Positions 18,296 to 27,387 of a DNA stretch of 64,000 nt are shown in pieces. This DNA comes from Ectopseudomonas alcaliphila (lineage in GTDB: Bacteria; Pseudomonadota; Gammaproteobacteria; Pseudomonadales; Pseudomonadaceae). The translations under genes and the position numbers were made by a program. A model generated the notes under the pieces. That model was not told the origin of the DNA, made no database searches, and saw only the letters and a program-made list of their open reading frames with translations. The stretch is taken from positions 1 to 64,000 of the forward strand of contig NZ_FNAE01000007.1 in the NCBI RefSeq assembly GCF_900101755.1, written 5' to 3'. Numbering within the stretch: the first letter of the stretch is position 1; each line of letters opens with the position of its first letter.

Positions 18296-18670
18296 TTAGC
18301 CCAGCAGAGTGGCCCAACCTTCGACGACATCGGCGCCCCACTTGGCTTTCCACTCTTTCAGGGTCTTGTGGTTGCCGCCTTTGGTTTCGATCACTTCGCC
18401 GCTGTGCGGGTTCTTGTACTGCTTGACCTTGCGCGCACGCTTGGCAGCAGCAGGCTTGCTGGCGCGTACGCCTTTGCCGGTTTTGGCTTCAGGGTCGAGC
18501 AGGGCGATGATGTCGCGCAGCGACTTCTGATATTCGCCCATCAGGGTGCGCAGCTTGCCTTCGAATTCCAGTTCTTTCTTCAGCTTGTCGTCTTGCGACA
18601 TGTTCTTCAGACGCTCTTGGAGCTCTTTGATGCTTTCTTCGATGTTGCGGTATTCGTTGATCAGCGACAT
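18296..18670 (-). CDS. mvaT: MvaT, H-NS-family xenogeneic silencer
   Basis: A 124-residue nucleoid protein with an N-terminal coiled-coil oligomerisation domain (about 1-60) and a C-terminal AT-hook-like DNA-binding domain ending KWGADVVEGWATLLG. The motif GEVIETKGGNHKTLKEWKA is typical of MvaT/MvaU. MvaT binds AT-rich DNA and silences acquired genes. The chosen start gives MSLINEYR; the two codons before it are also possible. The roughly 290-base AT-rich region upstream, shared with divergent purU, is a likely site of autoregulation but I see no discrete site. Confidence 0.95.
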   Translation of the reverse strand: MSLINEYRNIEESIKELQERLKNMSQDDKLKKELEFEGKLRTLMGEYQKSLRDIIALLDPEAKTGKGVRASKPAAAKRARKVKQYKNPHSGEVIETKGGNHKTLKEWKAKWGADVVEGWATLLG

Positions 18671-18964
18671 GGGCATTACCTTGGCGTGAATAAGTCTGTG
18701 GTAGTCAACAGTGGCCTAATAATAGTCACGCACTTATAACAAGTAAACAGCAGGCCACAAAATAACCGCAATGCAATGCAACCCTTTGTGTCGCTCAGGC
18801 TTAATTAAATCGGCTACTGCAACGAGGTCATGAAGTTGTCGGTGCGCTCAAATAGTGCGCGTTCTGAGCACTCGGCCGCAGGCTTTTGCAGGCGCATGGC
18901 TGCTGCAGTTTTGCCAGCATATCGTTAGAATGGCCGACTTTGCGCCGCCATTGGGGTTTTAGTT

Positions 18965-19816
18965 ATGCGCACGTTCAGATTAGTCATCTCCTGCCCTGAC
19001 CGCGTCGGCATCGTTGCCAAAGTCAGTAATTTTCTAGCGACCTATAACGGCTGGATTACCGAAGCCAGTCACCACTCCGATACACAGAGTGGCTGGTTCT
19101 TCATGCGTCACGAAATCCGTGCCGACTCGCTGCCGTTCGATCTGGATGGCTTCAAGCAGGCGTTCTCGCCCATTGCCCGCGAGTTCTCCATGGAGTGGCG
19201 TATCACCGATTCGGCGCAGAAGAAGCGCGTGGTGCTGATGGCCAGTCGCGAGTCGCACTGCCTGGCCGATCTGTTGCACCGTTGGCACAGCAATGAACTC
19301 GATTGCGAGATTCCCTGCGTGATCGCCAACCATGACGACCTGCGCAGCATGGTCGAGTGGCATGGCATTCCGTACTTCCACGTTCCGGTCGACCCCAGGG
19401 ACAAGGCTCCGGCCTTCGCCGAGGTCGAGCGTCTGGTCAAGGAGCATCGGGCCGATGTCATCGTCCTGGCGCGCTACATGCAGATCCTGCCGCCCGCGCT
19501 GTGCGCCGAATTCGCCCAGCGTGTGATCAACATCCATCACAGCTTCCTGCCGTCGTTCGTTGGCGCCAAGCCCTATCACCAGGCCTCGCTGCGCGGTGTC
19601 AAGCTGATCGGCGCCACTTCGCACTACGTCACCGAGGAGCTGGACGCCGGCCCGATCATCGAGCAGGACGTGGTGCGCGTGACCCATCGCGACGATATCG
19701 AGGAAATGGTGCGCCTGGGCAAGGATGTGGAGAAGATGGTGCTGGCGCGTGGGCTACGCTATCACTTGGAAGACCGAGTGCTGGTGCACGACAACAAGAC
19801 GGTGGTGTTCGACTGA
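18965..19816 (+). CDS. purU: Formyltetrahydrofolate deformylase
   Basis: A 283-residue enzyme that hydrolyses 10-formyl-tetrahydrofolate to formate and tetrahydrofolate, balancing one-carbon pools and feeding PurT. It has an N-terminal ACT domain (about 5-85, FRLVISCPDRVGIVAKVSNF) and a formyltransferase-fold domain with INIHHSFLPSFVGAKPY. The order sbcB-mvaT-purU matches P. aeruginosa. Confidence 0.96.
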   Translation: MRTFRLVISCPDRVGIVAKVSNFLATYNGWITEASHHSDTQSGWFFMRHEIRADSLPFDLDGFKQAFSPIAREFSMEWRITDSAQKKRVVLMASRESHCLADLLHRWHSNELDCEIPCVIANHDDLRSMVEWHGIPYFHVPVDPRDKAPAFAEVERLVKEHRADVIVLARYMQILPPALCAEFAQRVINIHHSFLPSFVGAKPYHQASLRGVKLIGATSHYVTEELDAGPIIEQDVVRVTHRDDIEEMVRLGKDVEKMVLARGLRYHLEDRVLVHDNKTVVFD

Positions 19817-19861
19817 TCTTGCTGCGTGGGCCGGCCCGATGTACGTCAGAGGAGAACGCTC

Positions 19862-20287
19862 ATGCTCAAGTCCATCAAGGTGCGCGACTACATGACTCGC
19901 CATCTGGTGACCTTCAGGTCGGACACCGATCTGTTCACCGCCATCAACCGACTGCTGGAACACCGGATTTCCGGGGCGCCGGTGGTCGACTCCCAGGGCC
20001 ATCTGATCGGTCTGCTGTCGGAGGGCGATTGTCTGCGTGGCATTCTCTCCGGGGCCTATTACGAGGCGACGGGCGGGACGGTCAGCACTTACATGACCAC
20101 CGAGGTGGAAACGGTGACGCCCGAGGCCGACATCATCGAGTTGTCCGAGCGTTTTCTGCGGGGGCGGCGGCGGCGCTTGCCGGTGATCGAGCACGGTCGT
20201 CTGGTGGGGCAGATCAGTCGTTGCGACGTGTTGCGCGCCGTCAAGGAGTTTGCCCAGCACGAGCAGGGCTCCCTGGAAGTCAGCTGA
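19862..20287 (+). CDS. Tandem CBS-domain protein
   Basis: A 141-residue protein made of two CBS domains (about 5-60 and 75-135), each containing the typical GAPVVD / RLPVIE core. Such stand-alone pairs bind adenosine nucleotides and sense energy state; the target is unknown. ATG 19862 is preceded by GAGGAGAACGCT. It follows purU by 45 bases and is followed by a 59-residue ORF after 16 bases, so a small operon is likely. Confidence 0.87.
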   Translation: MLKSIKVRDYMTRHLVTFRSDTDLFTAINRLLEHRISGAPVVDSQGHLIGLLSEGDCLRGILSGAYYEATGGTVSTYMTTEVETVTPEADIIELSERFLRGRRRRLPVIEHGRLVGQISRCDVLRAVKEFAQHEQGSLEVS

Positions 20288-20303
20288 TGGAGGCTCGAAC
20301 GGC

Positions 20304-20483
20304 ATGACCGATCCACTGGAAAAGGCCACCTCAAAGGCGCCGCCGACCCTAGGCGAAGGATGCGTACGGCGATACGATCCCGATGCCCTGAGCGAAGAGG
20401 ATGGGACCGAGTTCGCCGAGGCGGCCGAACTGTGGCGTCAGCTGCAGGAGCAGGCCGAAGACAAACCTGAGCATGAGCGATAA
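20304..20483 (+). CDS. Small acidic hypothetical protein
   Basis: A 59-residue ORF, rich in Glu/Asp and Ala, with a predicted C-terminal amphipathic helix (EFAEAAELWRQLQEQAED). It is supported by a GGAGG ten bases upstream, its position right after the CBS gene, and a terminator immediately after its stop. I recognise no family. Confidence 0.6.
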   Translation: MTDPLEKATSKAPPTLGEGCVRRYDPDALSEEDGTEFAEAAELWRQLQEQAEDKPEHER

Positions 20484-20487
20484 CCAG

Positions 20488-20509
20488 AAAGGGCGCCGCG
20501 GCGCCCTTT
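20488..20509. terminator. Bidirectional terminator
   Basis: AAAGGGCGCC-GC-GGCGCCCTTT is a perfect 10-bp stem flanked by A and T runs. It separates the CBS/small-ORF unit from the converging chemoreceptor gene. Confidence 0.8.
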
Positions 20510-20524
20510 CTGTGACTGGCTGTT

Positions 20525-22402
20525 TCAGATTCGGAAACTGTCGACCATCTGCTTGAGGCGTGCGGCCTGCTGTTCCAGATCGCCACAGGCGCGCAGGGTG
20601 GCCTGCAGGTTTTCCACGCCCTCCTGGTTGAGGGTGTTGATCTCGATGATGTCCATGTTCAGGGACTCGATCACCGAGGTCTGCTCCTCGGTGGCGGTGG
20701 CCACCGACTGGTTCATCCCATCGATCTCGCCGATGCGGGCGGTCACCGTGCCCAGCCGTTCCCCAGCCTGATTGGCGATTTCCACGCTTTCTTCGCTGTA
20801 GCGCTGGCTTTCGGTCATGGTGGTGACCGATTCTCGCGAACCGACCTGCAGTTCCTCGATCATTTTCTCGATTTCCTGCGCCGACTCCTGAGTGCGATGC
20901 GCCAGGTTGCGCACCTCGTCGGCGACCACGGCGAAACCGCGTCCCGCCTCGCCGGCACGAGCTGCCTCGATGGCGGCGTTGAGCGCCAGCAGGTTGGTCT
21001 GCTGGGAGATGCTCTTGATCACTTCGAGAATCTGGCCGATATCAACGGTCTTGCTGTTGAGCATCTCGATCTTGGCGCAGGCGTCGCTGATCTTGTCCGA
21101 CAGCTCGCTCATCGAGCGGATTGCCTGCTGTACCACCTTGCCGCCGTCTTCTGCCTGATGACGCGCATCCGATGCTTGATTCGAGGCATCGGCGGCGTTG
21201 CGGGCAATTTCCTGTGCGGCGGCGCCGAGCTGGTTGATGGCCGCTGCCACGCTGTTGGTGCGGCTGGCCTGTTCGTCGGAGTTGGCCATCGACGAGTTGG
21301 AGGCGTTGACCACCAGCTTGGCCACTTCGTTGACCTGGACGGTGGCCGATGACACTTCACGGATGGAGCTGTGGATGCGTTCGACGAACTGATTGAACGA
21401 GCGCGCGAGGGCGCCGAATTCGTCATTGGACTGGATCGCCAGGCGCTTGGTCAGGTCGCCGTCACCTTGTGCGATATCTTGCATGGCCTTGCCCATGGCG
21501 GTCAGCGGCTGCATCAGCACACGGATCAGCAGGCCGAGCAGGGCGATGATCAGCACCACGGCAATCAGCGTGGCGATGATGGCCGAGGCGCGAAACTCGG
21601 TGAGCATGGAATAGGCCTTGGCCTTGTCGATCGACAGGCCGATATGCCAGTTGACCGAGGGCAGGCCCTTGACCTGCCTGAAGGTCAGGATGCGGGTGTT
21701 GCCGTCGAGCTGCGCCTCGCTGAATTCGCTGCTGATGCGTGGTGTGTTCTGCGGGTAGATGTCCTTGAGGTTCTTCATCACCAGATTCTTGTCCGGGTGC
21801 ACCAGAACCTTGCCATCGGCGCTGACCAGAAAGGCATAGCCGATGCCGTCGAAGTCCAGCGCGTTGATGATGTTGACCAGGGTTTGCAGGCTCAGGTCGC
21901 CGCCGACCACGCCGGCCGGCCTGGCCGGCGTGGCGATGGTGATGATCAGCTCGCCGGTGGCGGCATCGACGTAAGGCTCGGTAAGGGTGGTGCCGCCAGC
22001 GGCCAGGGCGTCCTTGTACCAGGGGCGGCTGCGTGGGTCATAGTCGGCGGGCATCTGCTCGTCCGGGCGCATGGTGAAGCCGCCGCTTTCGGTGCCCAGG
22101 TAGGTGAAGGCGAAGGAGGAGGTCAGCGCCTTCTGCTCCAGCAGTTTGACCACGCGATCGGGCTCGCTGTCGTTGCTGATCGACTGCGCTGCACTTTCCA
22201 CCAGCAGGATGCGTCCGGACAGCCAGTTCTGGATGTTGCTGGCGGTCACGTTGCCCATTTCATGCAGATAGCTTTCCAGGTCCTCGCGGATGGCGTTGCG
22301 TTGCAGGTAATCGTTGTACAGGGTGAACAGCGAGAAGGCGGCAATCACCACCAGGGAGGCTGCGAGCAGAATCTTGTGGCTGAACTGCAGGTTTTTGCTC
22401 AT
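20525..22402 (-). CDS. Methyl-accepting chemotaxis protein, PctA/B/C-type amino-acid receptor
   Basis: A 625-residue transmembrane chemoreceptor: TM1 (about 10-30), periplasmic dCache domain (about 35-275), TM2, HAMP, and a 40-heptad-type signalling domain whose tip reads EAARAGEAGRGFAVVADEVR. The N-terminus (SHKILLAASLVVIAAFSLFTL) and YLHEMGNVTASNIQNWLSGR are nearly the same as in PctA/PctB of P. aeruginosa. The dCache has the amino-acid signature elements (SRPWYKDA, EPYVDA, GGDLSL), so L-amino acids are the probable ligands. ATG 22402 gives MSKNLQFSHK; upstream in-frame starts lack support. I see no CheR-binding pentapeptide at the C-terminus. Confidence 0.92.
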   Translation of the reverse strand: MSKNLQFSHKILLAASLVVIAAFSLFTLYNDYLQRNAIREDLESYLHEMGNVTASNIQNWLSGRILLVESAAQSISNDSEPDRVVKLLEQKALTSSFAFTYLGTESGGFTMRPDEQMPADYDPRSRPWYKDALAAGGTTLTEPYVDAATGELIITIATPARPAGVVGGDLSLQTLVNIINALDFDGIGYAFLVSADGKVLVHPDKNLVMKNLKDIYPQNTPRISSEFSEAQLDGNTRILTFRQVKGLPSVNWHIGLSIDKAKAYSMLTEFRASAIIATLIAVVLIIALLGLLIRVLMQPLTAMGKAMQDIAQGDGDLTKRLAIQSNDEFGALARSFNQFVERIHSSIREVSSATVQVNEVAKLVVNASNSSMANSDEQASRTNSVAAAINQLGAAAQEIARNAADASNQASDARHQAEDGGKVVQQAIRSMSELSDKISDACAKIEMLNSKTVDIGQILEVIKSISQQTNLLALNAAIEAARAGEAGRGFAVVADEVRNLAHRTQESAQEIEKMIEELQVGSRESVTTMTESQRYSEESVEIANQAGERLGTVTARIGEIDGMNQSVATATEEQTSVIESLNMDIIEINTLNQEGVENLQATLRACGDLEQQAARLKQMVDSFRI

Positions 22403-22558
22403 GTCGTCTTGCGTCCGGATGGCTCTGGAACCAGTCTTGTATTCCACGGCTGCGCTTGCAAGAGCGTTTTCGCGGGCTGTTGCGGCAGATGGAGTGGTGT
22501 TGCTCTGCTGTTTGTATCGGCATATCTGCAGTAAAGCTTTAACCCAGGGGATGGCAAG

Positions 22559-24034
22559 ATGCCTTTGAATTCACAGTTCGTATTGGGTGCCGGCAGTGAG
22601 GGGCAGGCGGTTGGTCAGCCTTTGCGCCTGGCCAACCGTCACGGTCTTGTTGCGGGTGCCACCGGTACCGGCAAGACGGTGACCCTGCAACGGTTGATCG
22701 AGACGTTCAGCGACGCCGGGGTGGCGGTGTTCGCCGCTGATGTCAAAGGTGATCTCTGTGGTCTGGGCGCTGCCGGCGCGCCGCAAGGCAAGGTCGCTGA
22801 GCGCATCGCCAGCATGGCCTGGTTGAACCATCAGCCGCAGGCTTATCCGGTGACGCTGTGGGACGTGCATGGCCAGAGCGGCCACCCGCTGCGCACCACG
22901 CTCAGCGAAATGGGGCCGTTGCTGCTTGGCGCCCTGCTCGAGCTGACTGACAGCCAGCAGGCGGCGCTCTACGCAGCGTTCAAGGTGGCTGACCGCGAAG
23001 GTTTGTTGCTGCTCGACCTGAAAGACCTGAAGGCGCTGCTCGGCTACCTCAAGGACAATCCGCAAGTGCTGGGCGAGGACAGCGCACTGTTCACCAGCAC
23101 CTCGGCGCAGGCGCTGTTGCGTCGTCTGGCAGGGCTGGAGCAGCAGGGCGCCGAGGCCCTGTTCGGTGAGCCGGCGTTGCAGCTCGAAGACCTGCTACAC
23201 CCTGACCGCGATGGCCGCGGGCGCGTGCATCTGCTCGATGCCTCCCGCCTGATTCATGAGGCGCCCAAGGTGTATGCGACGTTCCTGCTGTGGCTCCTGG
23301 CCGAACTGTTCGAGCAACTGCCGGAGCGCGGTGATGCCGACAAACCGGTGCTGGCATTGTTCTTCGACGAGGCGCACCTGTTGTTTCAGGGGACGCCCAA
23401 GGCGCTGCAGGAACGCCTGGAACAGGTGGTGCGGCTGATTCGCTCCAAGGGCGTCGGGGTGTATTTCGTCACGCAGTCGCCGAGTGATCTGCCGGACGAT
23501 GTCCTGGCTCAACTTGGCCTGCGTATCCAGCATGGCTTGCGCGCCTTCACGGCCAAAGAGCAGAAGGCCCTGCGTGCAGTGGCCGATGGTTTTCGACCGA
23601 ACCCGGCGTTCAGCACGCTCAATGTACTTACCGAACTGGGGATTGGCGAAGCCCTGGTCGGCACGTTGGAGGAAAAGGGCACGCCGGCCACGGTACAGCG
23701 TGTGGCCATAGCACCACCGCAGTCGCGTATCGGCCCGCTGAATGAGTCCGAACGTGCGACGTTGGTGCGCCAGTCACCGTTAGCTGGCCGCTACGACAAG
23801 CCGGTCGATCGCGAATCGGCCTATGAGCTGCTCACCGCGCGTGCCGAACAGGCTCGCAGTGAGGCATCAGCCAAGGTGGCGGGACAGCAGAAGGCGGAGC
23901 CGGGGTTGGGCGACATGGCCAGCGACCTGATTGGCAGCGCGATGAAGAGCGCGCTGCGTCAGGCCGCCAACCAGATTGGCCGGCAACTGGTGCGGGGGCT
24001 TTTGGGTTCGCTGACGGGTGGCAAGAAGCGTTAG
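22559..24034 (+). CDS. YjgR-like HerA/DUF853-type ATPase
   Basis: A 491-residue P-loop ATPase of the HerA-helicase-like DUF853 family (E. coli YjgR). It has Walker A GATGTGKT near residue 36, Walker B FFDEAHLLF near 270, and an arginine-finger region LRIQHGLRAFTAKEQKALR near 320. The C-terminus is rich in Ala/Gln. Role unknown; relatives act in DNA translocation with NurA-type nucleases, but no nuclease is encoded beside it. It is divergent from the chemoreceptor gene. Confidence 0.88.
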   Translation: MPLNSQFVLGAGSEGQAVGQPLRLANRHGLVAGATGTGKTVTLQRLIETFSDAGVAVFAADVKGDLCGLGAAGAPQGKVAERIASMAWLNHQPQAYPVTLWDVHGQSGHPLRTTLSEMGPLLLGALLELTDSQQAALYAAFKVADREGLLLLDLKDLKALLGYLKDNPQVLGEDSALFTSTSAQALLRRLAGLEQQGAEALFGEPALQLEDLLHPDRDGRGRVHLLDASRLIHEAPKVYATFLLWLLAELFEQLPERGDADKPVLALFFDEAHLLFQGTPKALQERLEQVVRLIRSKGVGVYFVTQSPSDLPDDVLAQLGLRIQHGLRAFTAKEQKALRAVADGFRPNPAFSTLNVLTELGIGEALVGTLEEKGTPATVQRVAIAPPQSRIGPLNESERATLVRQSPLAGRYDKPVDRESAYELLTARAEQARSEASAKVAGQQKAEPGLGDMASDLIGSAMKSALRQAANQIGRQLVRGLLGSLTGGKKR

Positions 24035-24051
24035 GCAAGCGCTGAAATCTT

Positions 24052-24120
24052 CGTCATTCCCGCACAGGCGGGAATCCATAACTTCAGCGTAATCGGACTC
24101 CCGCCTTAGCGGGAGTGACG
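24052..24120. repeat. Double-hairpin intergenic repeat (ATTCCC-N8-GGGAAT type)
   Basis: Two palindromes, ATTCCCGCACAGGCGGGAAT (24056-24075) and ACTCCCGCCTTAGCGGGAGT (24097-24116), lie between CGTCATTCCCGC and GCGGGAGTGACG, which are themselves inverted copies (11 of 12). The first fits the ATTCCC-N8-GGGAAT pattern of dispersed repeats known in several proteobacteria (dRS3 in Neisseria). It lies between two converging genes. Confidence 0.65.
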
Positions 24121-24166
24121 GTAGAAAGCCTTTTTGCAGGGCGGGTGAATCTGGGGCGGCGTGTCG

Positions 24167-24388
24167 CTAGCTGGCAGCTTCGTCGGCAGCGTCCTGCTTG
24201 TCCTGGTGTTCTTTCTCGATTTTCTCGATTTCTTTCTCGAAGGCCTGGTCGAGCAGGCTGGGCTTCTTGCGCCAGGGTTTGCGGTCGGGGTCCGGTTGAG
24301 CGGCGTAGGTGATGACTTCTCCGCCGTACACATCCTTGTAACGCTGCGCCTGGCGCTCGAGTTCGGCGCGCAGTTCGTCTTTCGTCAC
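24167..24388 (-). CDS. Small charged hypothetical protein
   Basis: A 73-residue protein beginning MTKDELRAELERQAQRYKD, with a long Lys/Glu-rich helix near the C-terminus. Composition suggests two helices joined by a Pro/Lys segment (QPDPDRKPWRKKP). No family recognised. The start is preceded by a weak purine stretch. The 244 bases upstream (24389-24632) hold no gene; they contain a short inverted repeat GCAAAG/CTTTGC at 24504-24522 followed by a pyrimidine run. Confidence 0.65.
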   Translation of the reverse strand: MTKDELRAELERQAQRYKDVYGGEVITYAAQPDPDRKPWRKKPSLLDQAFEKEIEKIEKEHQDKQDAADEAAS

Positions 24389-24632
24389 TGTTTTTACCTG
24401 TAGGTTGTGATCGACCCACGCGACAGCTGAAACACCAGGTTTCGCTGTCGCGCTAAGGGATCAATCTAAAGTGCTTCGCCATGGTTGGCTGGGAGAACAG
24501 TTTGCAAAGTTTCACGCTTTGCATCTTTCTCCTTTCTCTTCAGTTACTTATCTATCTGTAACTTTTTTCCGAGAAAAGTTGCATTGGGCAACTGGCGCGT
24601 ATTATCGCCAACGCCCCTTGAATGTCCAGTGA

Positions 24633-25508
24633 TCAGCCGGCAAGCGCCTGGTAGTGCAGGCTGAAACTCATCTGCAAACTTTGCTCCGCTGCCAGTAATT
24701 TTAGCCCCGGGCGCCCCGCTAGATGATGGGCGTTGACCGGGTGAGTGACGGGCTCGAAACAGAAGAAGTTCTGCGCCTCTGGGCAGAACAGCAGAAACAC
24801 ATCGCTGCCCTGTGCTTCACAGACGAGCTGATACCCCGCGTCCGCTTGAATGATGCGAGCGCGCCCCGGCCATTGGGTAAAAGCATTATCGACAACTTGC
24901 TGCGGCAACACGGTGGGCTCGGCGAAGTTCCAGGCGTGCGGTAATTCGACCCACTGACTGGAAAGTTTGTCTTCGCTGCATAACCAGACGCCGCCTGCTT
25001 GTACCTGCAAGCGCGTGTGCGCAGTGCGCGGCAGATAAGGATGCAGGCCGAGTCCATACCAGCTGGGCTGCTCGCCAAGATGGGTGGCTTGTAACGTCAG
25101 GCGCAGATGGCCCTCAGTGAGCTGTACGTGGAGAGTGGCGTGATAGGGAAAAGGCGATTGGCTCTGCAGTTCCAGGCTGGCGCTGTCGGACGTCGCATTG
25201 ACTATCTGCCAGGGTTGTTGCCAGGCACTGCCATGTATCGGCAGAGGTTCGTGTGCGGTGTTGGCGTCAAGCGCTTGCCAGCCGGTGGGCGTAGCGAAAC
25301 CACCGCCGCCAATGCGGTTGGACCAGGGCAGCAACGGGTAGCAGGCCAGGCGTCTGGGATTGGCGGCAGTCAGCGCCTGCTCGTCGCTGTGGCGGAGCAG
25401 TGCTCGGCCATCGCTGAGGCGTACCCAATTGACCAGGCTTGCGCCCAGTTCCGGGGCGAGGGTCAACTGTGTCAGGCTATCGCTCAGGGTCAGCAGAGTC
25501 GTTGGCAT
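24633..25508 (-). CDS. Aldose 1-epimerase family protein
   Basis: A 291-residue galactose-mutarotase-fold protein. The catalytic His region is visible (GLGLHPYLP, near residue 165), as is HGSAWQQPW earlier in the fold. The family interconverts alpha and beta anomers of aldoses or acts on hexose-6-phosphates; the substrate here is unknown. ATG 25508 is used because AGGAG lies just upstream. It is divergent from the GntR regulator and adjacent to the uronate cluster, so a sugar-related role under common control is possible. Confidence 0.85.
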   Translation of the reverse strand: MPTTLLTLSDSLTQLTLAPELGASLVNWVRLSDGRALLRHSDEQALTAANPRRLACYPLLPWSNRIGGGGFATPTGWQALDANTAHEPLPIHGSAWQQPWQIVNATSDSASLELQSQSPFPYHATLHVQLTEGHLRLTLQATHLGEQPSWYGLGLHPYLPRTAHTRLQVQAGGVWLCSEDKLSSQWVELPHAWNFAEPTVLPQQVVDNAFTQWPGRARIIQADAGYQLVCEAQGSDVFLLFCPEAQNFFCFEPVTHPVNAHHLAGRPGLKLLAAEQSLQMSFSLHYQALAG

Positions 25509-25615
25509 TTGGCGCTCCTGGGGCGTTAATTGTCGGGAATTCATAGTGTCATCGTACAACTGCTGGGCTATCATTACGGCAAAGCCTCAAGTCTTAAGTC
25601 GAGAACTCGTCCACC

Positions 25616-26371
25616 ATGGAAATGCAAAACGCTCAACCTCGTGCTCGTCGCAAGCACCGCAGCCTGGCCCAGGAGCTGGTCGCTGAGCTGTCGCAGCGCA
25701 TTCGCGATGGGCTGATCAAGCGCGGTGAGAAGCTGCCGACGGAGTCGGCGATCATGGAAGAGCAGGGCGTCAGCCGTACGGTGGTGCGCGAGGCCTTGTC
25801 GCGCTTGCAGGCCGCAGGTCTGGTGGAGACTCGTCATGGCATCGGCACTTTCGTGCTGGATACGCCCAGTGCCAGTGGTTTTCGCATCGACCCGGCGACC
25901 ATCGTCACGTTGCGCGACGTGCTGGCCATTCTTGAACTGCGTATCAGCCTCGAGGTGGAGTCTGCCGGAATGGCGGCTCAGCGTCGTAATGATGTGCAGC
26001 TGAAGGCCATTCGCGAGGCGCTGGATGCTATCAACGAGAGCGCGATGCATGCCAGCGACGCGGTTTCCTCGGACTTCCAGTTCCATCTGCGCATTGCCGA
26101 GGCCACCGGCAACCGCTACTTCACCGATATTCTCAGTCATCTGGGTACCAGCATCATCCCGCGCACCCGGGTCAATTCCGCCAGCCTGGCGCGTGACGAT
26201 CAGACCCACTACATGGCGCGTCTGGAGCGTGAGCACGAGCAGATCTTCGAAGCCATCGCGCGCCAGGATGCCGAGGCGGCGCGGGCAGCGATGCGTCTGC
26301 ACCTGACCAACAGCCGCGAGCGCCTGCGTCAGGCGCACGAAGCGGCCGAGGCCGAAGCGCTGCACGGCTGA
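25616..26371 (+). CDS. FadR-subfamily GntR transcriptional regulator
   Basis: A 251-residue regulator with a winged helix-turn-helix at about residues 15-85 (EKLPTESAIMEEQGVSRTVV) and a C-terminal all-helical FCD ligand-binding domain with the metal-site histidines (FQFHLRIAEATGN; later EHEQIFEAI). FadR-type regulators bind TNGTNNNACNA-like sites. Two palindromes of this kind occur in the udh/LacI intergenic region (32102-32121 and 32364-32376). The sequence resembles regulators of aldarate and uronate genes in pseudomonads, so control of the udh operon is a plausible inference despite the 5 kb distance. Confidence 0.88.
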   Translation: MEMQNAQPRARRKHRSLAQELVAELSQRIRDGLIKRGEKLPTESAIMEEQGVSRTVVREALSRLQAAGLVETRHGIGTFVLDTPSASGFRIDPATIVTLRDVLAILELRISLEVESAGMAAQRRNDVQLKAIREALDAINESAMHASDAVSSDFQFHLRIAEATGNRYFTDILSHLGTSIIPRTRVNSASLARDDQTHYMARLEREHEQIFEAIARQDAEAARAAMRLHLTNSRERLRQAHEAAEAEALHG

Positions 26372-26378
26372 GCAGCCG

Positions 26379-27281
26379 CTAGCGACGGTAAGCCAGCAAG
26401 ACAATCCCGCCCACCACGATCAGCCCGCCGAGCACCTGCAGCGGGCCGAGCAACTGGCCGAGCACCAGCCAGCCCAGCAGCATGCCGGCCACCGGCTCCA
26501 TGTTCATCACCGGCGCGTTGCGGGCAATGTCCAGGCGCGGCATCAGGATGAACAGCATCGAGAACGCCGTGCCATAGAGCAGCACCAGGCATGCCAGGGC
26601 GACCCAGCCGGCCGCCGCGTTGGGCAGGCCCAGGCCGCCGGGCAGCGCACCGCTGGCGCCGGCCAGGGCCGAGGCGCTGAATACCACCGCCATGGTCAGC
26701 ATGCTGCGCACCCGCCCGGGCATGACCGACAGTCGATGCTCGGTAATCCACAGCGCAACGGCGAATACCCCCGCCGCAGTCAGGCTGAACAACACCCCTT
26801 CGATCCAGCGTGCGTCGAGCTGAGCCTCGCCGGACAGGCGCGCCGGCACGTCCAGCACCAGCACCAGACCGAACAGAATCAGGCCCATGATCATCGCGGC
26901 GCGGCCGCTTGGCGCCGCGCCACCGAGCGCCCAGGTGAGCAGCGCCAGGAGAATCGGCGAGAGGTTCACCACCAGCAGCGCCAGGCCTACCGGAATGCGT
27001 GCCACGGCCGAATAGATGCAGAAGCTCTGCACCGCGATCAACAGCCCCAGCACCAATTGCCAGATCCATGTGGCGCGGCTCAGGCGCAGCGAGTCGCGTT
27101 GCCACAGCACCAGAGCGGCGAGCACCAGCAGGGTGCCCCCGGAGCGGCAGAGCATGGCCATCAGCAGACCGGTGTCGTGGTCGAAGGCGATACGCGCGGC
27201 GATGTGGTTGCCGGCGAAGGAGCAGGCCAGGGTGGCGAGGATCAGCGCAGCGATATGCCGGGGGAACGGGGTTGCTGACAT
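26379..27281 (-). CDS. EamA-family (DMT) transporter
   Basis: A 300-residue inner-membrane protein with ten predicted membrane helices made of two EamA repeats (about 12-140 and 155-290). These drug/metabolite transporters usually export small metabolites; the substrate is not evident. ATG 27281 (MSATPFPRHIA) is chosen over an upstream in-frame codon that would add a charged 24-residue extension. It converges on the GntR gene with a 7-base gap. Confidence 0.87.
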   Translation of the reverse strand: MSATPFPRHIAALILATLACSFAGNHIAARIAFDHDTGLLMAMLCRSGGTLLVLAALVLWQRDSLRLSRATWIWQLVLGLLIAVQSFCIYSAVARIPVGLALLVVNLSPILLALLTWALGGAAPSGRAAMIMGLILFGLVLVLDVPARLSGEAQLDARWIEGVLFSLTAAGVFAVALWITEHRLSVMPGRVRSMLTMAVVFSASALAGASGALPGGLGLPNAAAGWVALACLVLLYGTAFSMLFILMPRLDIARNAPVMNMEPVAGMLLGWLVLGQLLGPLQVLGGLIVVGGIVLLAYRR

Positions 27282-27309
27282 GGCAGGGCGATACGTCCTT
27301 ATAAAGCGA

Positions 27310-27360
27310 GAGCCGCCAGGCGGCGGCTCGGGTTGGATGAGGTAGCCCCGCAAGCGGGGC
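27310..27360 (-). terminator. Tandem hairpins after the TRAP operon
   Basis: Two GC stems, GAGCCGCC-AGGC-GGCGGCTC (27310-27329) and GCCCCGC-AA-GCGGGGC (27345-27360), lie just after the dctM stop. Neither has a clear T-run, so they may instead stabilise the transcript end. Confidence 0.4.
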
Positions 27361-27387
27361 GGCTAGTCAGCGCATGCGATCACTGAA

